Source: Paratinospora sagittata
Taxonomy: Eukaryota; Streptophyta; Magnoliopsida; Ranunculales; Menispermaceae
Length of the DNA stretch: 64,000 nt
Assembly (NCBI GenBank): GCA_035771175.1
Contig: CM069594.1
Coordinates: 9,920,620-9,984,619, forward strand
Direction of reading: 5' to 3'
In this document: in pieces, positions 36,127 through 48,300 of the stretch
Layout: every line of letters starts with the position of its first letter
Position numbering within the stretch: position 1 is the stretch's first letter
Notes under the pieces: generated by a model
Databases searched by the model: none
What the model was told of the DNA's origin: nothing
The model's input: only the letters and a program-made list of their open reading frames with translations
Position numbers and translations under genes: made by a program

Positions 36127-38156
36127 TGTGACACCCCTACTGTTTATTTAGGCAAATACTAAAATGTGTGCCTAATTCCTTGAAAATTTATGGCCCTTGG
36201 ACCATAGAAAATTCTAAAATGAGGTGTTATAAACTTTAGGGAATCAAATTTAGACAGAAAATATCATGAATAAAGTGTGAAGGGCATAAACTTAAGGAAA
36301 ATCCGTGAAAAACAGTGCAAAACTTGCAAGAAACACACTCCTGTCCAGCTAGAGCATGCTCCCACTGAGCAGGAGTGCGCTCCCACTTTGTAGGAGTGCG
36401 CTCTTGCCAAACCCGAGGCCGAGTTAGGTGTTTTTCGACCCCTGGGAACATGCTCCAGCTTTCGGGGAGCGCGCTCCAGGTTCATGGGTCTATAAATAGG
36501 CGCGATTTTTCAGATTTTGGCTTTTTCTACCGTTTGCCAAACAAAGAGAATGCCTAGGGAGAGAGTTGAGGGTGTCCAAAGGTGTTGTCCAATGGGGGAT
36601 TGAGGCTTCCAAGCATCAATCCAAGCATCTTGAGGTAAAATCTCAACTTTCTTGCTGTTGGTTCTTCCCAAAATGAGATTATTGAGTTAGGGTTTGGAGT
36701 ATTGTGTGTCGATGAATTTGTAAAATGATGGTATAATTATTTTGAAGTTTTGATGAAATTAGGAATGTTTATGATTTAATGGATCTTAGACCAAGATCAA
36801 CCTTGTGTTTGAAGATTAGAATCCCATGGATTCCAATTAGTGACCATGAAAAATCATAAACGAGGGTTTTGGAAGCAAAACCCTTGAGATGATGTAAATA
36901 GATGTTGAAATCTATGTTTAATGTTAGAATGGATTAGATATGTCAAAATCGATCTAAGATTGATATTTCTATGCATTTAGGAAGTAAGGATCCGAAGGAG
37001 TGATTGAAAGTTCCTAAGAACGGTTTGAACGTTGGTTTCATATCACGGTGAGTAGAATTTTATTCTCCTATTATATATATGTCATCATGGATAGAAATGT
37101 TATTTTGGCATCATGAATCGTAAATATGAAATTGTTTCTTGTTATATATACCTTTACGCTTTAGAAAGTCATGTCATGGATATGTAGATTGTTATATATA
37201 TTTCAGCATGTGGTTTTCTTGGACAGTGTTTTCATGTGGTTGATTATTGAGGTAGATTACCGTAGTCTAGGTGTGGGTGTTGTCACATAGAGTTGGACTT
37301 CTGGGAGGCATCCGATGGATAGCCAATTGTAGGAAGGAACTATTCGACAATAGTCATAATAATATTGACTTGATACTTTTGGAGAATAGGATGGTCATAG
37401 ACTTTCAGACCAGGCCGGTGTTAGGATGACAATTGTCTTCGAACCACACCGGGAATAGGAAGTATCATGGATATGCAAATAGAGGTAATGATGTAACTCT
37501 CACATGGCTAAAGTGTATTCGTCTATATTATGTGACTAGTTTTGAAAAGTAAAGCATAAATATAGATATGATGCAAGTATCTTGATTATACGCCATTGTT
37601 TTCACTATGTACTGTATTGCATAGGAACCATACTTAACATGATGTTTTATTAAATACATTGTTTATCCTTATTGATTAATATGTGATGGTAGATATGTGA
37701 TATCATCTCACTGAGCTTTAAACTCACCCCAATTTACTCTCTTTCAGGATCTAGTAGTGCCCTCGATAAGGGCAAAGGTACCGCGTTGTGATTCTCTATA
37801 GAGTTAACTCAGCCTTGACAGTTGGTGAGTGTTGGCTTGGAGCGGGAGAACAATTAGTTTAGTTAGATTAGTTTTTCTTATTATTGTTTTCCTGTTGGAC
37901 TTAGGAACTTGGACTTGGATGAATGTAATGATAATTGACTTCAGTTTAGCTTTCATATATTTCTGCACTCTTGGTTGACATATATATATATATATATATA
38001 TATATTAATGCCTTGTTAGATTCTATGCCTTGAGATTTGTTCAAAATGGTTTATGGGTATGTTTTGATAATATGGTAAAGAATTAGTGGGTTTACTAGTA
38101 CTCTACTGTTAAGGGTACTAGCCCTTTTCTATAGTTTGGGAGAGAGGGTCGTCATA
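36127..38156 (-). mobile_element. 2.0-kb TG...CA-type element (solo-LTR-like)
   Basis: It begins TGTGACACCCCTACTG and ends GGGTCGTCATA, whose complement is TATGACGACCC. The final CA appears mutated to TA. It is flanked by exact GAAAT duplications at 36122-36126 and 38157-38161. The family block occurs inverted at 37705-37731 (CACTGAGCTTTAAACTCACC), so the element lies on the minus strand relative to those at 17976 and 19208. It contains a TA microsatellite at about 37980-38006. No protein-coding frame is credible. Confidence 0.7.
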
Positions 38157-38161
38157 GAAAT

Positions 38162-39290
38162 CATGCACGAGTTAGAAAATGATGTCAATTATGTTGGGGA
38201 AGGTGGTAGATTGCTGCTTATTGGAATTTGGTGAGTTGGGTTGTATCTCATTATTTTGCATTCATTGGAATTTGGTGCATTGCAAATAGTGACTCCACAT
38301 GTGTGCCTACTATTGGAATTTGGTGGGATAGACTATGATTTCATCGCACTTACTAGAAATTGATGGGTTTTGGACCGTGACTCATCACTTGAGTTTGGGC
38401 ATTCACAGATTGGATGGTCGTGTAAGTTGAAAGTGAAGAGACTGAGGAGCTTGAGGGACAAACAAAGTAGCAAGCTGTTGGTTCACCAAAGTTTGAAACT
38501 CGAAACCAATTTTCCCTATTTTCTTTTTTCCCTTATTACTAGTACTTTTTTCCTTTTAACATAGCTTGTTTCTTCATTTTCTCCTTCCTTTCTCTTCCTC
38601 TCTTTTCCTTCTTCTTCGTCTTCTCCTCAGCTGAAATAGTCTTCCTGCGAGCTGTATTTTTTCCCATTCTATCATTTTCTTCTCATCTTTATATTATTAT
38701 CTGTGTGTGAATGGTTGTTTGTGCTAATTACGAAAAACTTTTGTTTGATGGATTGTGTATTTGTGCTCATATGCATGTGTTAAATTATTAATGTGTGCTT
38801 TGTTATTATATTTGAGCTACCTTCCCAAAATTTGATAATTTTTTAAATTGCTAATTGCATTTTTTATTCTGAATATTTATTTATTTTTATCAAAATGTAT
38901 CATTCATTTTTCATCGTTCATAAGTTCATGAATCTTCTGATTCATGATTTGATCCTTAGAACCCCTATTAAAGTCATGTTGCACTTGGGGTTAAAATGTT
39001 CTTTTCAACCCATATAGGGAGCTATCAATATGAGAAAGTTCAACATTTTATCATGTGTGCCCATCTTATTGATCTTGATGTGGTAGCCTCTATTTATTTC
39101 TTTGATCATCAAGACTTCTGTTTGCTCATCCTTTATACATAGAAAGTAAAAAAAATAAAAACATTTTCAAAGCTCTAGCCAGTTTGAATTTCTAGTTGAA
39201 ACCATTGCTGGTAGAGCTAATGGATTACATGAAAGATAGGTTTGATTTTTTTTTTTTTTTTTTTAATTGTCTTTTTTTGTTTTCAAAGCA
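38162..39290. other. 5' flank or 5' UTR intron of ARP7
   Basis: No coding region. The end of this stretch (ATTGTCTTTTTTTGTTTTCA then AAG) is a strong pyrimidine-rich splice acceptor two bases before the ARP7 start codon. Confidence 0.5.
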
Positions 39291-39368
39291 ATGGAGGCAG
39301 TAGTGGTTGATGCGGGATCAAAGCTCCTCAAAGCAGGATTTGCAGTTCCTGATCAAGCTCCGACTATG
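39291..39368 (+). CDS. ARP7: ARP7 exon 1
   Basis: 26 codons, from the start codon to ...APTM, ending in phase 0 before GTAATG. The VVDAGS motif is the first phosphate-binding loop of actin-fold proteins. The ATG lies two bases after a splice acceptor, which implies an upstream non-coding exon. Confidence 0.93.
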
Positions 39369-42300
39369 GTAATGTTCAATATTCTTTCCATGTAATATCA
39401 TTAGAACACATGAAATGGGACGTTTTCTGAACTTCTTCAAATAGCAGCTTGTTAAGAAAATTTTTCATTTGCAATTGTTACTCTTAATTGCACTGATTCA
39501 TACAAAGCTCTTTGATCTTTTTTAGTTAAAGAGTCAAAATGCGTACTTGTATGAATGAGTTTTTGGACAATCCTTATTCAAATGAAATGCATGCTTGGAG
39601 AGGACTTAACTGAAAATTTTGGCTTTTGGGGATGCATACAAAGTTCTTTGAAGTTTTTATTGGTTGTATCTTCGGAATGCTTGATTATTATATCTTTGTT
39701 GTTTTTTCAAATAATTGGTATATTATTTGTGTGGGTGTTATTCAGATAATCCCTACTCAAATGAAACGCATGGTTGAAGATGGATTAACTGATGATATGG
39801 CCATTGAGGATGTAATTGTTAATCCTGTTGTTAGAGGTTTCATTAAAGATTGGGATGCCATGGAAGACTTGTTACACCATGTACTCTACACTGGTCTTGG
39901 ATGGGAAATTGGAAATGAAGGACAGATTCTATTTACAGATCCACTTTCAACTCCCAAGGTTTGTAAAATATTACTTTTCTCTCATTGTTTATAAAGCTTT
40001 TTTTTTTTTTTTTCTCTCGAATTCAAAGAAGTATGATGCTTCTGTTACATTAAAGACATTTTAGTCTTCCCAATCTATGCCTTGTCTATCTTGTAAGAAA
40101 ACAATGAATCTATGATACATCACATGCTTATATCATCCCACAAACTATACAATGATCAATTTCACTCGCTGGTTTGAGGAAGTGCTGTTGATGTTTAACT
40201 GATAATGAATGAAAAGTTGGTGCATGAGGGCAATAGTTCAAAGGCATCCACCTCAGGGATCTTTTATGTTAAGGTTTTAGTACTGAATAAGAATGGTAAC
40301 TGTCCATAGCTTTTCCTTCGACTATCTTTCTGTGTTTACTATGCAAGAAATGTAATATTTGTTGAGTTATACTGTTGAGTGTCTGCTTAAGTGTGGATGG
40401 AACCTTTTGAGGCACGTTAATCTCTACCCCATACCTATACTACACTGGTTTGATTGGACCATTTTTTTGTTTTTTTGTGTGTTCCACTTGAAGGAATTGT
40501 TAGTTTTCAAAAGTGTAGATTTCATTTTACCTTACTCCAATGGCCACTTGGCTTCAGTTTGCTCTTCAAAAATAGAGTTCCAATTTTTATTTTTGTTTTT
40601 TTATTTGTATCAATGTTTCGTGATTGTGCAAAGTACCTTTTTTTTTCCTGCAAGGTGTCGATGGGTGGTTTATTTGACTTTGCCTCATGAACTAGGATGG
40701 TGGTGAAATTGTTAACTATCTTCTCATTCATTGTAAAGATGGGTTGGAAGTTTGCACCTTCTATTTTCCTTAAGCTTCTGATCTGGTAGATGACTAGGTC
40801 AAGCTGAAATAATTATGGATGTATCTTTTAGGAGTTGGCATGACTTTTATTTTTGTCCTTGAGGGTGCTCCTTTTGTGTGAGTGTGTGTAAATTACTAGA
40901 GTTCTTTGAAAATAATTCTTAATGAGACAAAAGAGGAAGAGATGAAAGGTATTGACTTCACTATGAATGTTCTCATGTATATATGGAAAGCACCTTATTA
41001 AAAATGTTTTGTTATATATTTTTTTCTCCAGATCGGACGACATTTATACAATATGGTTTTTGTGTAAGCCTTCTTAGCAACTAGTATTGTTATATTGTTG
41101 ACGTTTTTTCTTTTGCTTTTTTGTTTTCTTTATATTCTGTACCTATCAATTGAGAAAGAAAAAAGGAATGAGATGAGAAGAAAAGAACATTTCATCTTTC
41201 AGTAGGAAAAGGCTTATTAGGTGATAAGAAAAATGGAAATAAGCGTTCAAGTACCAAAATGAAGCATTGTTATCATTGTATTGTGTGGCTTTTCCTCATT
41301 ACTTGATTTAGAAAGTCATAGAGTTTCTCATGGTTGTACGAGTAGTTTGACTAATCCAAAAAAACTTGATAATTCTTTTGAGGTAAAAGGATTCAAGGCC
41401 AATGCTAGAATCACAGCGATACAGAGTCTTATACCCGAGAGAATGAAAATGTACATTTTTTATGCCATGGATTTTGTTGGGAAAAGACTTTAGGGCGAGG
41501 TGGCCCAAAAGAAGTCTTGAGGGGGTTTCAAGGTACTTTTGTGAGGCATGGATATAACTTAGGTGGTGTTTGGTACGTGAGAATCTCTGGATGAGAATGA
41601 GAATCAAAGTATTGAGAAAGTGATTGAACTATGCTTGGTTACACATCAAAATCTTATACAATTTTTTTGGGAATATCACTTTACTGTGTTTGATAGCACA
41701 TCGAAATTTTAGATAAATAAAATAAATTTTATTAAATAAAAATAAAAATAATAAAACTATTTTTATTAAAATAATAAAACTATTTTTATTAAAATAATAA
41801 ATTATTTTTTATTAAAGTAATAAAATTATTTTCATTGAAAATAATAAAATTAAGTTTTTATTAACATAATAAAAATTAAATTTTATTAAAATAATGAACT
41901 TATTTTTTAATAAAAATTGTAAAATTGGTTTTTTGTAAAAAATAATAAAATTAGTTTGTGATAAATAATAATTTTTTTATTAAAATAATAAAATAAATAT
42001 TTCATGAAATTAAAAAATTATTATTATCTTTAAGTTAATGTTAAATTATATTAATTATTAATATTCAATTAAAAAATCAATATGTTTTATTAAAATATTA
42101 TTTTTATTATCTAACAAGATCAAATCAAATAAGAGTCAAGTGTTACATTTTAACCTATGAAAAATGCTCAAAATATATCAAATCCAAATAAAAGTTTCCT
42201 AATACATGAATTAAGAAATTCTTAATCATGGTTTTTTTTTTTTTTTTGCTTTTATAAAAGGAAATAAAAACTTTCCCATTGTAATCACTTTCCCGGAAAA

Positions 42301-45300
42301 GTGAATACCACCTATTTCAATTGAAATCACTTTCCCATTGTGAGTGAGAATCTTACTTTTCCGGAAATTACTTTCCACTCCCTAAAAAACACAGAGTGAA
42401 ACAAACATAGGAATATTTAAGGTTCCCATTTCCATCCTCCACATTACTCTATACCAAACGCCCCCTTAGATTTTTGTGTTATTTCATATTTTTCTTTTGT
42501 GTTTTTGTTAAAAAATATGTGATCCACCAAATTAAAGCAAGGTAGATTAAGTTGAGTGCTTTTTATTTTTTTTGACAAGAAACAAAGAGTTATATATATA
42601 TATATCAATAATACGAGGGGCGAAACAAAATCAGCCAAAAGGGGATGAGAAGTCCCATAGAGGCTGCTACAAACTATACAAATAGAGTTCCAATTGAGCA
42701 TCCATTCCCCAAGACCATATCTTAGAGACAACTTACTAGTGCTAATCCAAGATGAAAACAAAAATAGGAAAGAATCCCACGCCTGCCCCACACACCATTA
42801 CAGTTATCATGAAAATTCCTATTGTTTCTTTCAATGTAAATACACCAAGTAATTGCAAAAAAAAAAAACCCCTGTCCAGTTGTTCTTGATTTTAGGCTTC
42901 AACCTTTCACTATTAGGAAAAGAGAGGGGAATCCTCATCGGGAAAAATTAGATCATGGAGAAGAAGGGTGCACTTGTCCCAAACTCCCTTTGTAAAATCG
43001 AACTGAATGTGAATGTGATCAATTGTTGTTGCTCCATTCTTGTGCAAGCAACACCAACTCAGAGAAGTGCACATATTAGGAGACTTCTTATTAGAAATGC
43101 ACATATTAGAAGTGCTTTTGAACTGTTATACATGGTTCAAAAATTCTCCGAAATTCGGTGAACTTCCACGAATTATTTTCCTTTTTTTTATCATTGAAGT
43201 GCAAAGTGGATGTAAAATAAAAAATGCAAAAATTCGCCGAAATAATTCAATAAAATTCGAAAAACTCGACAAAATTCTATAAAATTTCTATTTTTCATTT
43301 AAAAAATGCAAAAATTCGATAAAATTCAACAAAATTCGACAGAGAAGTAAAAAAATGTTATTTCATCAGTAGAAAACAAAAAAATACCAATAATTATGTA
43401 TTATTTTCAACTTCATCAACCAATATAGCAATATAAATTTTAAAAAATAATTTAACAAGCTCACAAATTATGTTGTTTATGGGATATCCTTTACCAAAAA
43501 GAGAAGAAAAGAAGCAAAAATAAATAAAAATAAATAAATAAAGTTGAAATAAGATAAAAACTTAAAAATAAATTAAAAGAGTTTTCAAATCCATCTTCTT
43601 TTAGTTAACTCTTATAAAACGAGATTAAAAAAATACATTTAAATAATAAACTAATAAATTAAGCATGATGAAATTCAAACTAGCAAAGTATATGGTTGAG
43701 AAGCAAGCCACCACAAAATTAAATATCAAAACAAAGAAAAGGAATTAAGACCAAAAGCCACCATTTCAAGTTCATGAACCCACTTAACAAGAATGATTTT
43801 GTGAGATCACTTATTGGTATTTTTATGTATTAAAAGTGTTTACTTATATTAGTTTTTAGCTTATACTACAATAAATCTAGATATTTAAGCATATATACAA
43901 AAATTCTTTGAACTTCTTTAATTTAGCGAATTTTTAGAAAAATTCTCCATGTCGAATTAAATTTGTCCGAATTAATTCCAATTTTTAAGTGACCGAAGTC
44001 AAGTCGAAATCGAATTTTCGATCCTTGCTGTTATATGATTGAAATATCCTATTGAATAAAAGGGCGTACCTAGTGCATAAAGATCTTGCCATAGCGGGGT
44101 TTGGGTAAGGTATGATGTACACAAACTTACCTCCACATTACAAATGCCGTTTTTGGGTTTGAACCCATGACCTCTAGGTCACTATGGAACAACCTCAACT
44201 GTTGTGCCAAGGCCTACCTTTCTGACAATCCTATTGAAGCTGAAGGAAAATTTTATAAGATGATCATTAAGCTAGCATGCTTTATGGAACATATCGTTGG
44301 GCAACGACGAAACAACACTTTGAGCAAAACGTAATAGAACTATGAATGTTAAGATGAATATGTTGCTACAAGGGAAAAATTAGGCTAAAATTTTCTGTAG
44401 GTCTTTAGGCTAGATATCGGCTGCCTCACTTAGACTCTTAGGTTGAGTAGTAGTATGAACCCAATACTCTTAGTACTACACTTGGGTTGTGAATAACACT
44501 CAACTCCTTGTGATGTACTAGATACCGATCTTATCTCAACACAACACTTAAGTACACACATGAAATTGGGCTCTAGAAGCTGATTCACACTATTGCAAAA
44601 ATGAGATTAACATTCACTCTCAATGCGACTCCCAAGCACACTAAGGTTCACCTTTTTACAAGGAATGCTTGGGTAGCTACAAAAATCAAATGCAACACAC
44701 GTCCTTTTTACAAAATATCTAGCTAGTCTCAACAAATTGAGTGTGCTACCTAGTGTAGCTACTCCTTGGAGCCTTTCAGTGTTGCCACCTTGCTAGATAG
44801 TTGTCAAACTAGCCGCCACCTGGTGCCACTTGGCTTAATCACGTGCCACACCTCCTCATTTCTTGGGAACAATTGCTTAACTCCTTGGACTAAGTCCAAC
44901 ACGCTCTCCTATTTTTTAAACAATTACATAATCTCCCATAGCTATTTCCAATGTGCTACACACGTTGCATAAGCCACTTGACCAAGTCATCCACTTTCGA
45001 GATTTTAGGGCCTTGCCCTATGTCTGAAGCCCCATCAGAACTTCCATCAAGCACCTACTAGATTGCCATGTGTAAGGATCTCGATCTCTTAGGTTGAGTA
45101 GCTCATGATTGTTAGAATCAAGAATCGGAAACAAAATGTTTCAAGGATTGATGAATCGAATTGGGATTCAGATTAGCGAATCGTAAGATTCACAATACAT
45201 ATGTGGATCGTGTATTTGTATATATGAAGTACACATAGATTGATATAGACATTTGTTTTTTTAAGCTAATCAATGATTCAAACCGATTTGCTACAATTCA

Positions 45301-48300
45301 ATTAACAATTTGGTCCAATTCACGTATGATTCACCTATGATTCAGACTAATTCATTGAAGAATTCATTTGACTTGGATCCTAAAATGTCATTGCAGCCTA
45401 CAATGAAGTTCATAACTTGTAAGAATGCCATATTATTGTTATCTTTTGACTAGAAACGAAATTTGAAAAACAATGTAGCAAGGCACTTGATTTTTTATCT
45501 ATATTATTTGCCTGATTTAGCTTCCACATGCTTGCAGATTATAATTACTTATCCGTTTATATTGTAGCTTGAAAAAGGTGCTAGAAGGTTTGTGATCAGG
45601 ATTGTTTTATCATCTTTAAAATTTTGGCTGCTTCTAAGTAGTGTTTGAAATGACCAGATACAACTCATTAAGGCTATAAGCATGGGATTAGCCATCTGTG
45701 GTGAGGCTTACACATAAACTTGCTGATGCTCTATTGTTGCAGCTGCAGCCTTAGGCCCTTAGATTCTCATAATCCTCAGTCGACCTAATTCTAGAATGAT
45801 AATTTTTGGTGGTGTTATTGTTTTTTTTTGTTTTTTTTGTTTTTTGGCATTCCACTTGGGAAAATTATAAGTTTAACTATTTTAGAAAGTCCTACTTTTT
45901 CTGCCTGGACAATTTTGTGTTTCTGACCTACTTGCGCTTCTATTTCTATTTTGTTGTTTCTTATTTGGTTTCTTGCCTAAAAAATATGACTTGCTAAGAT
46001 CCACCAATAAAGGCATAACAGTTCTGCTAAAGGTTTCTTTCTCTTTTTGTGAAGAATTATTTCCATATCTTTTATATTATAGAAATTTCCTTTTGTTTTT
46101 CAAAGACTAAGCCCTCAGATGTTTCTTAGTGCCATTGCTACTTTGTAATTTGTCCAATGTTGTTTCCACAGGCTGTCAGAGAACAGTTGGTGCAAATGAT
46201 GTTTGAAACATTTAATGTCCAGGGCTTCTATGCATCTGAACAAGCCGTACTATCGCTTTATGCAGTTGGACGCATCTCTGGCTGTGCTGTGGACATTGGC
46301 CACGCTAAGATAGGTATATACTCTTTAAAACAGAGTGCTATTTATGGCATATATGCTTAGTAGTGGCATTTCCTTAAGGTATGGCGGTCTTGGGTGAATA
46401 TAGATGATTGGGTTGGGACGTGGGAGCTACTCCTTTTCTTTTTCCCTGTTCATGTTACTGACACTATTAATTTGTTAAGAGAGAGTGGAATGAAATTTCA
46501 GTATCCAAAGAAAGTGACATCTTTTTCTGTGTTGATCTGGGCATATATTGACAGAATTCATGACTCATAACTTGGTTACTTTGAATGGCTGAAGCATCAG
46601 ACTTTACTGTAAGTACTGATTCAAATGGCATAACTTTTGGGATCAATATCTACTCGTTTAGCTGTAAGGTAGTTCTGTTAGGACTTAGGATTCTAAGCTT
46701 GACGGATTTTGCATTGCAGATTTAAAACAGAGAAGTTAAAGGGTTGATCAAATAGAAAACACAGTTATTTAAGGTTGTTAATGAGGTTTCAGAAGAACAA
46801 ATTTGACATGGTAGAAGCCTTCTTATGCATTCATTCTCTTTTGACAGATCTTTCTCTTATATTTCTTATCATGATTAGGCATGTAGGAAGTTTGAATACT
46901 GAAGAGAACTTATTTTGTATATGGTAGGAAAAGATGCTTTTGGTTACATTAAGAGCAAGAGAAACTGGAAAGTTTAGATTGTTGGCTAAATGACCCAAAG
47001 GAGATTTTTTGTCTAGCAGATCATATCTTTCAGCAAATACAAGGTTTAAATTTAGGTTCCAAGGAATCAGATTGAAAGAGCTGAAATGTTACAGGTGTGG
47101 ACCATTGGAGAATAAGGCTCCCACTTAGGCCAAAATCCACCTCCTAAATCATTTGGTTTTCTGTGACATTCCAAGTTAATTTAAGTCTTGCGTGTTGGAA
47201 ATGGGAGGATTTTGGGTAATGCATAATGGAGAGCAATGCAACATGCGTTCTTCCATTTGTGAGTAATGCAAATAAGAAGAGAAAAGGGTTAGAATGCTAG
47301 GGAATGAAAATATAAAAGTAAAATAATACAACTTAAATAGCTATCTAAACAAATAAATTATTATACTACCCCTAATTCATAATTACTCTAATATCCCCCC
47401 TCAGGCTCAAACTCAAGATGTGGCTGCAAGAAGTATCGAGAGTTTGCCAACAAGTAATCTAAATCGCCGAGTAAAATGTGGTTTCATGAAGAAGTTTGGG
47501 AGCTGCAAGGATGAGGAGACAAAGGGCAAAACAATAGTGTCATTTTGGAGATAACATCACATGAGATGACAATCTATCTTAGTTAGTTGTGGGCAATATG
47601 ACTCTCTTATTAGCTCAATAGACAGGGGTGGGAGTGGTAACACTAACCCCCATATCTGCAAGCAACTAATGCAACATACTATTTTAATCATTGTAGATAC
47701 CATAACATGATAGTACTTAGCTTTTGTCGAAGATCTAGAAATAACAAATTTCTTCTTGCATTTACATGGAATGACTTCCTCGAGAAAAGATGTAAAAACT
47801 TGTGGTCTGTATGATTACTCTAGCCCAATCCGCTTTAGAATATCCATGAAGCTCCAAAGAAGATGAGGATGGAAATTGAAGACTTTGATGTATAGTACCC
47901 TGAAAACACTGAAGACTAAGAAGAAAGACCACTTAATGCGTAGTAGTAGGAGAAGCAACAAAGTAACCAACCACATATGCAATATATGATTGAGTGATGG
48001 TTAGATAGACTAAGCTACCAACAATAGTGCCATACAAGGTAAGATTTGACAATGGTGTACTATTTGAACGGGTGTATCTAACATTAGTCTCAAGAGGAGT
48101 ATCAATAATCCAAAAGTCAGTGAGGCGAGCTTGTTGAAGTATACCATGATATATTTTCAAGGCCATGCCTAGGTCACAACTAGTTCTTCTCTTAGGCCAT
48201 TTGGAATTAAATTGCCTAGGTCATACTTAAGGCAGGCTGTGGGGCTCTTTGAAATTTTTAAAAATGGAAGGGGGCTGGTGTAAATATATAAAGCATATAG

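Noticed and set aside
39816..40706. Open frames in ARP7 intron 2
   Set aside because: Frame-shifted readings of exon 2 and T-rich intron; no domain and no splice-supported continuation.
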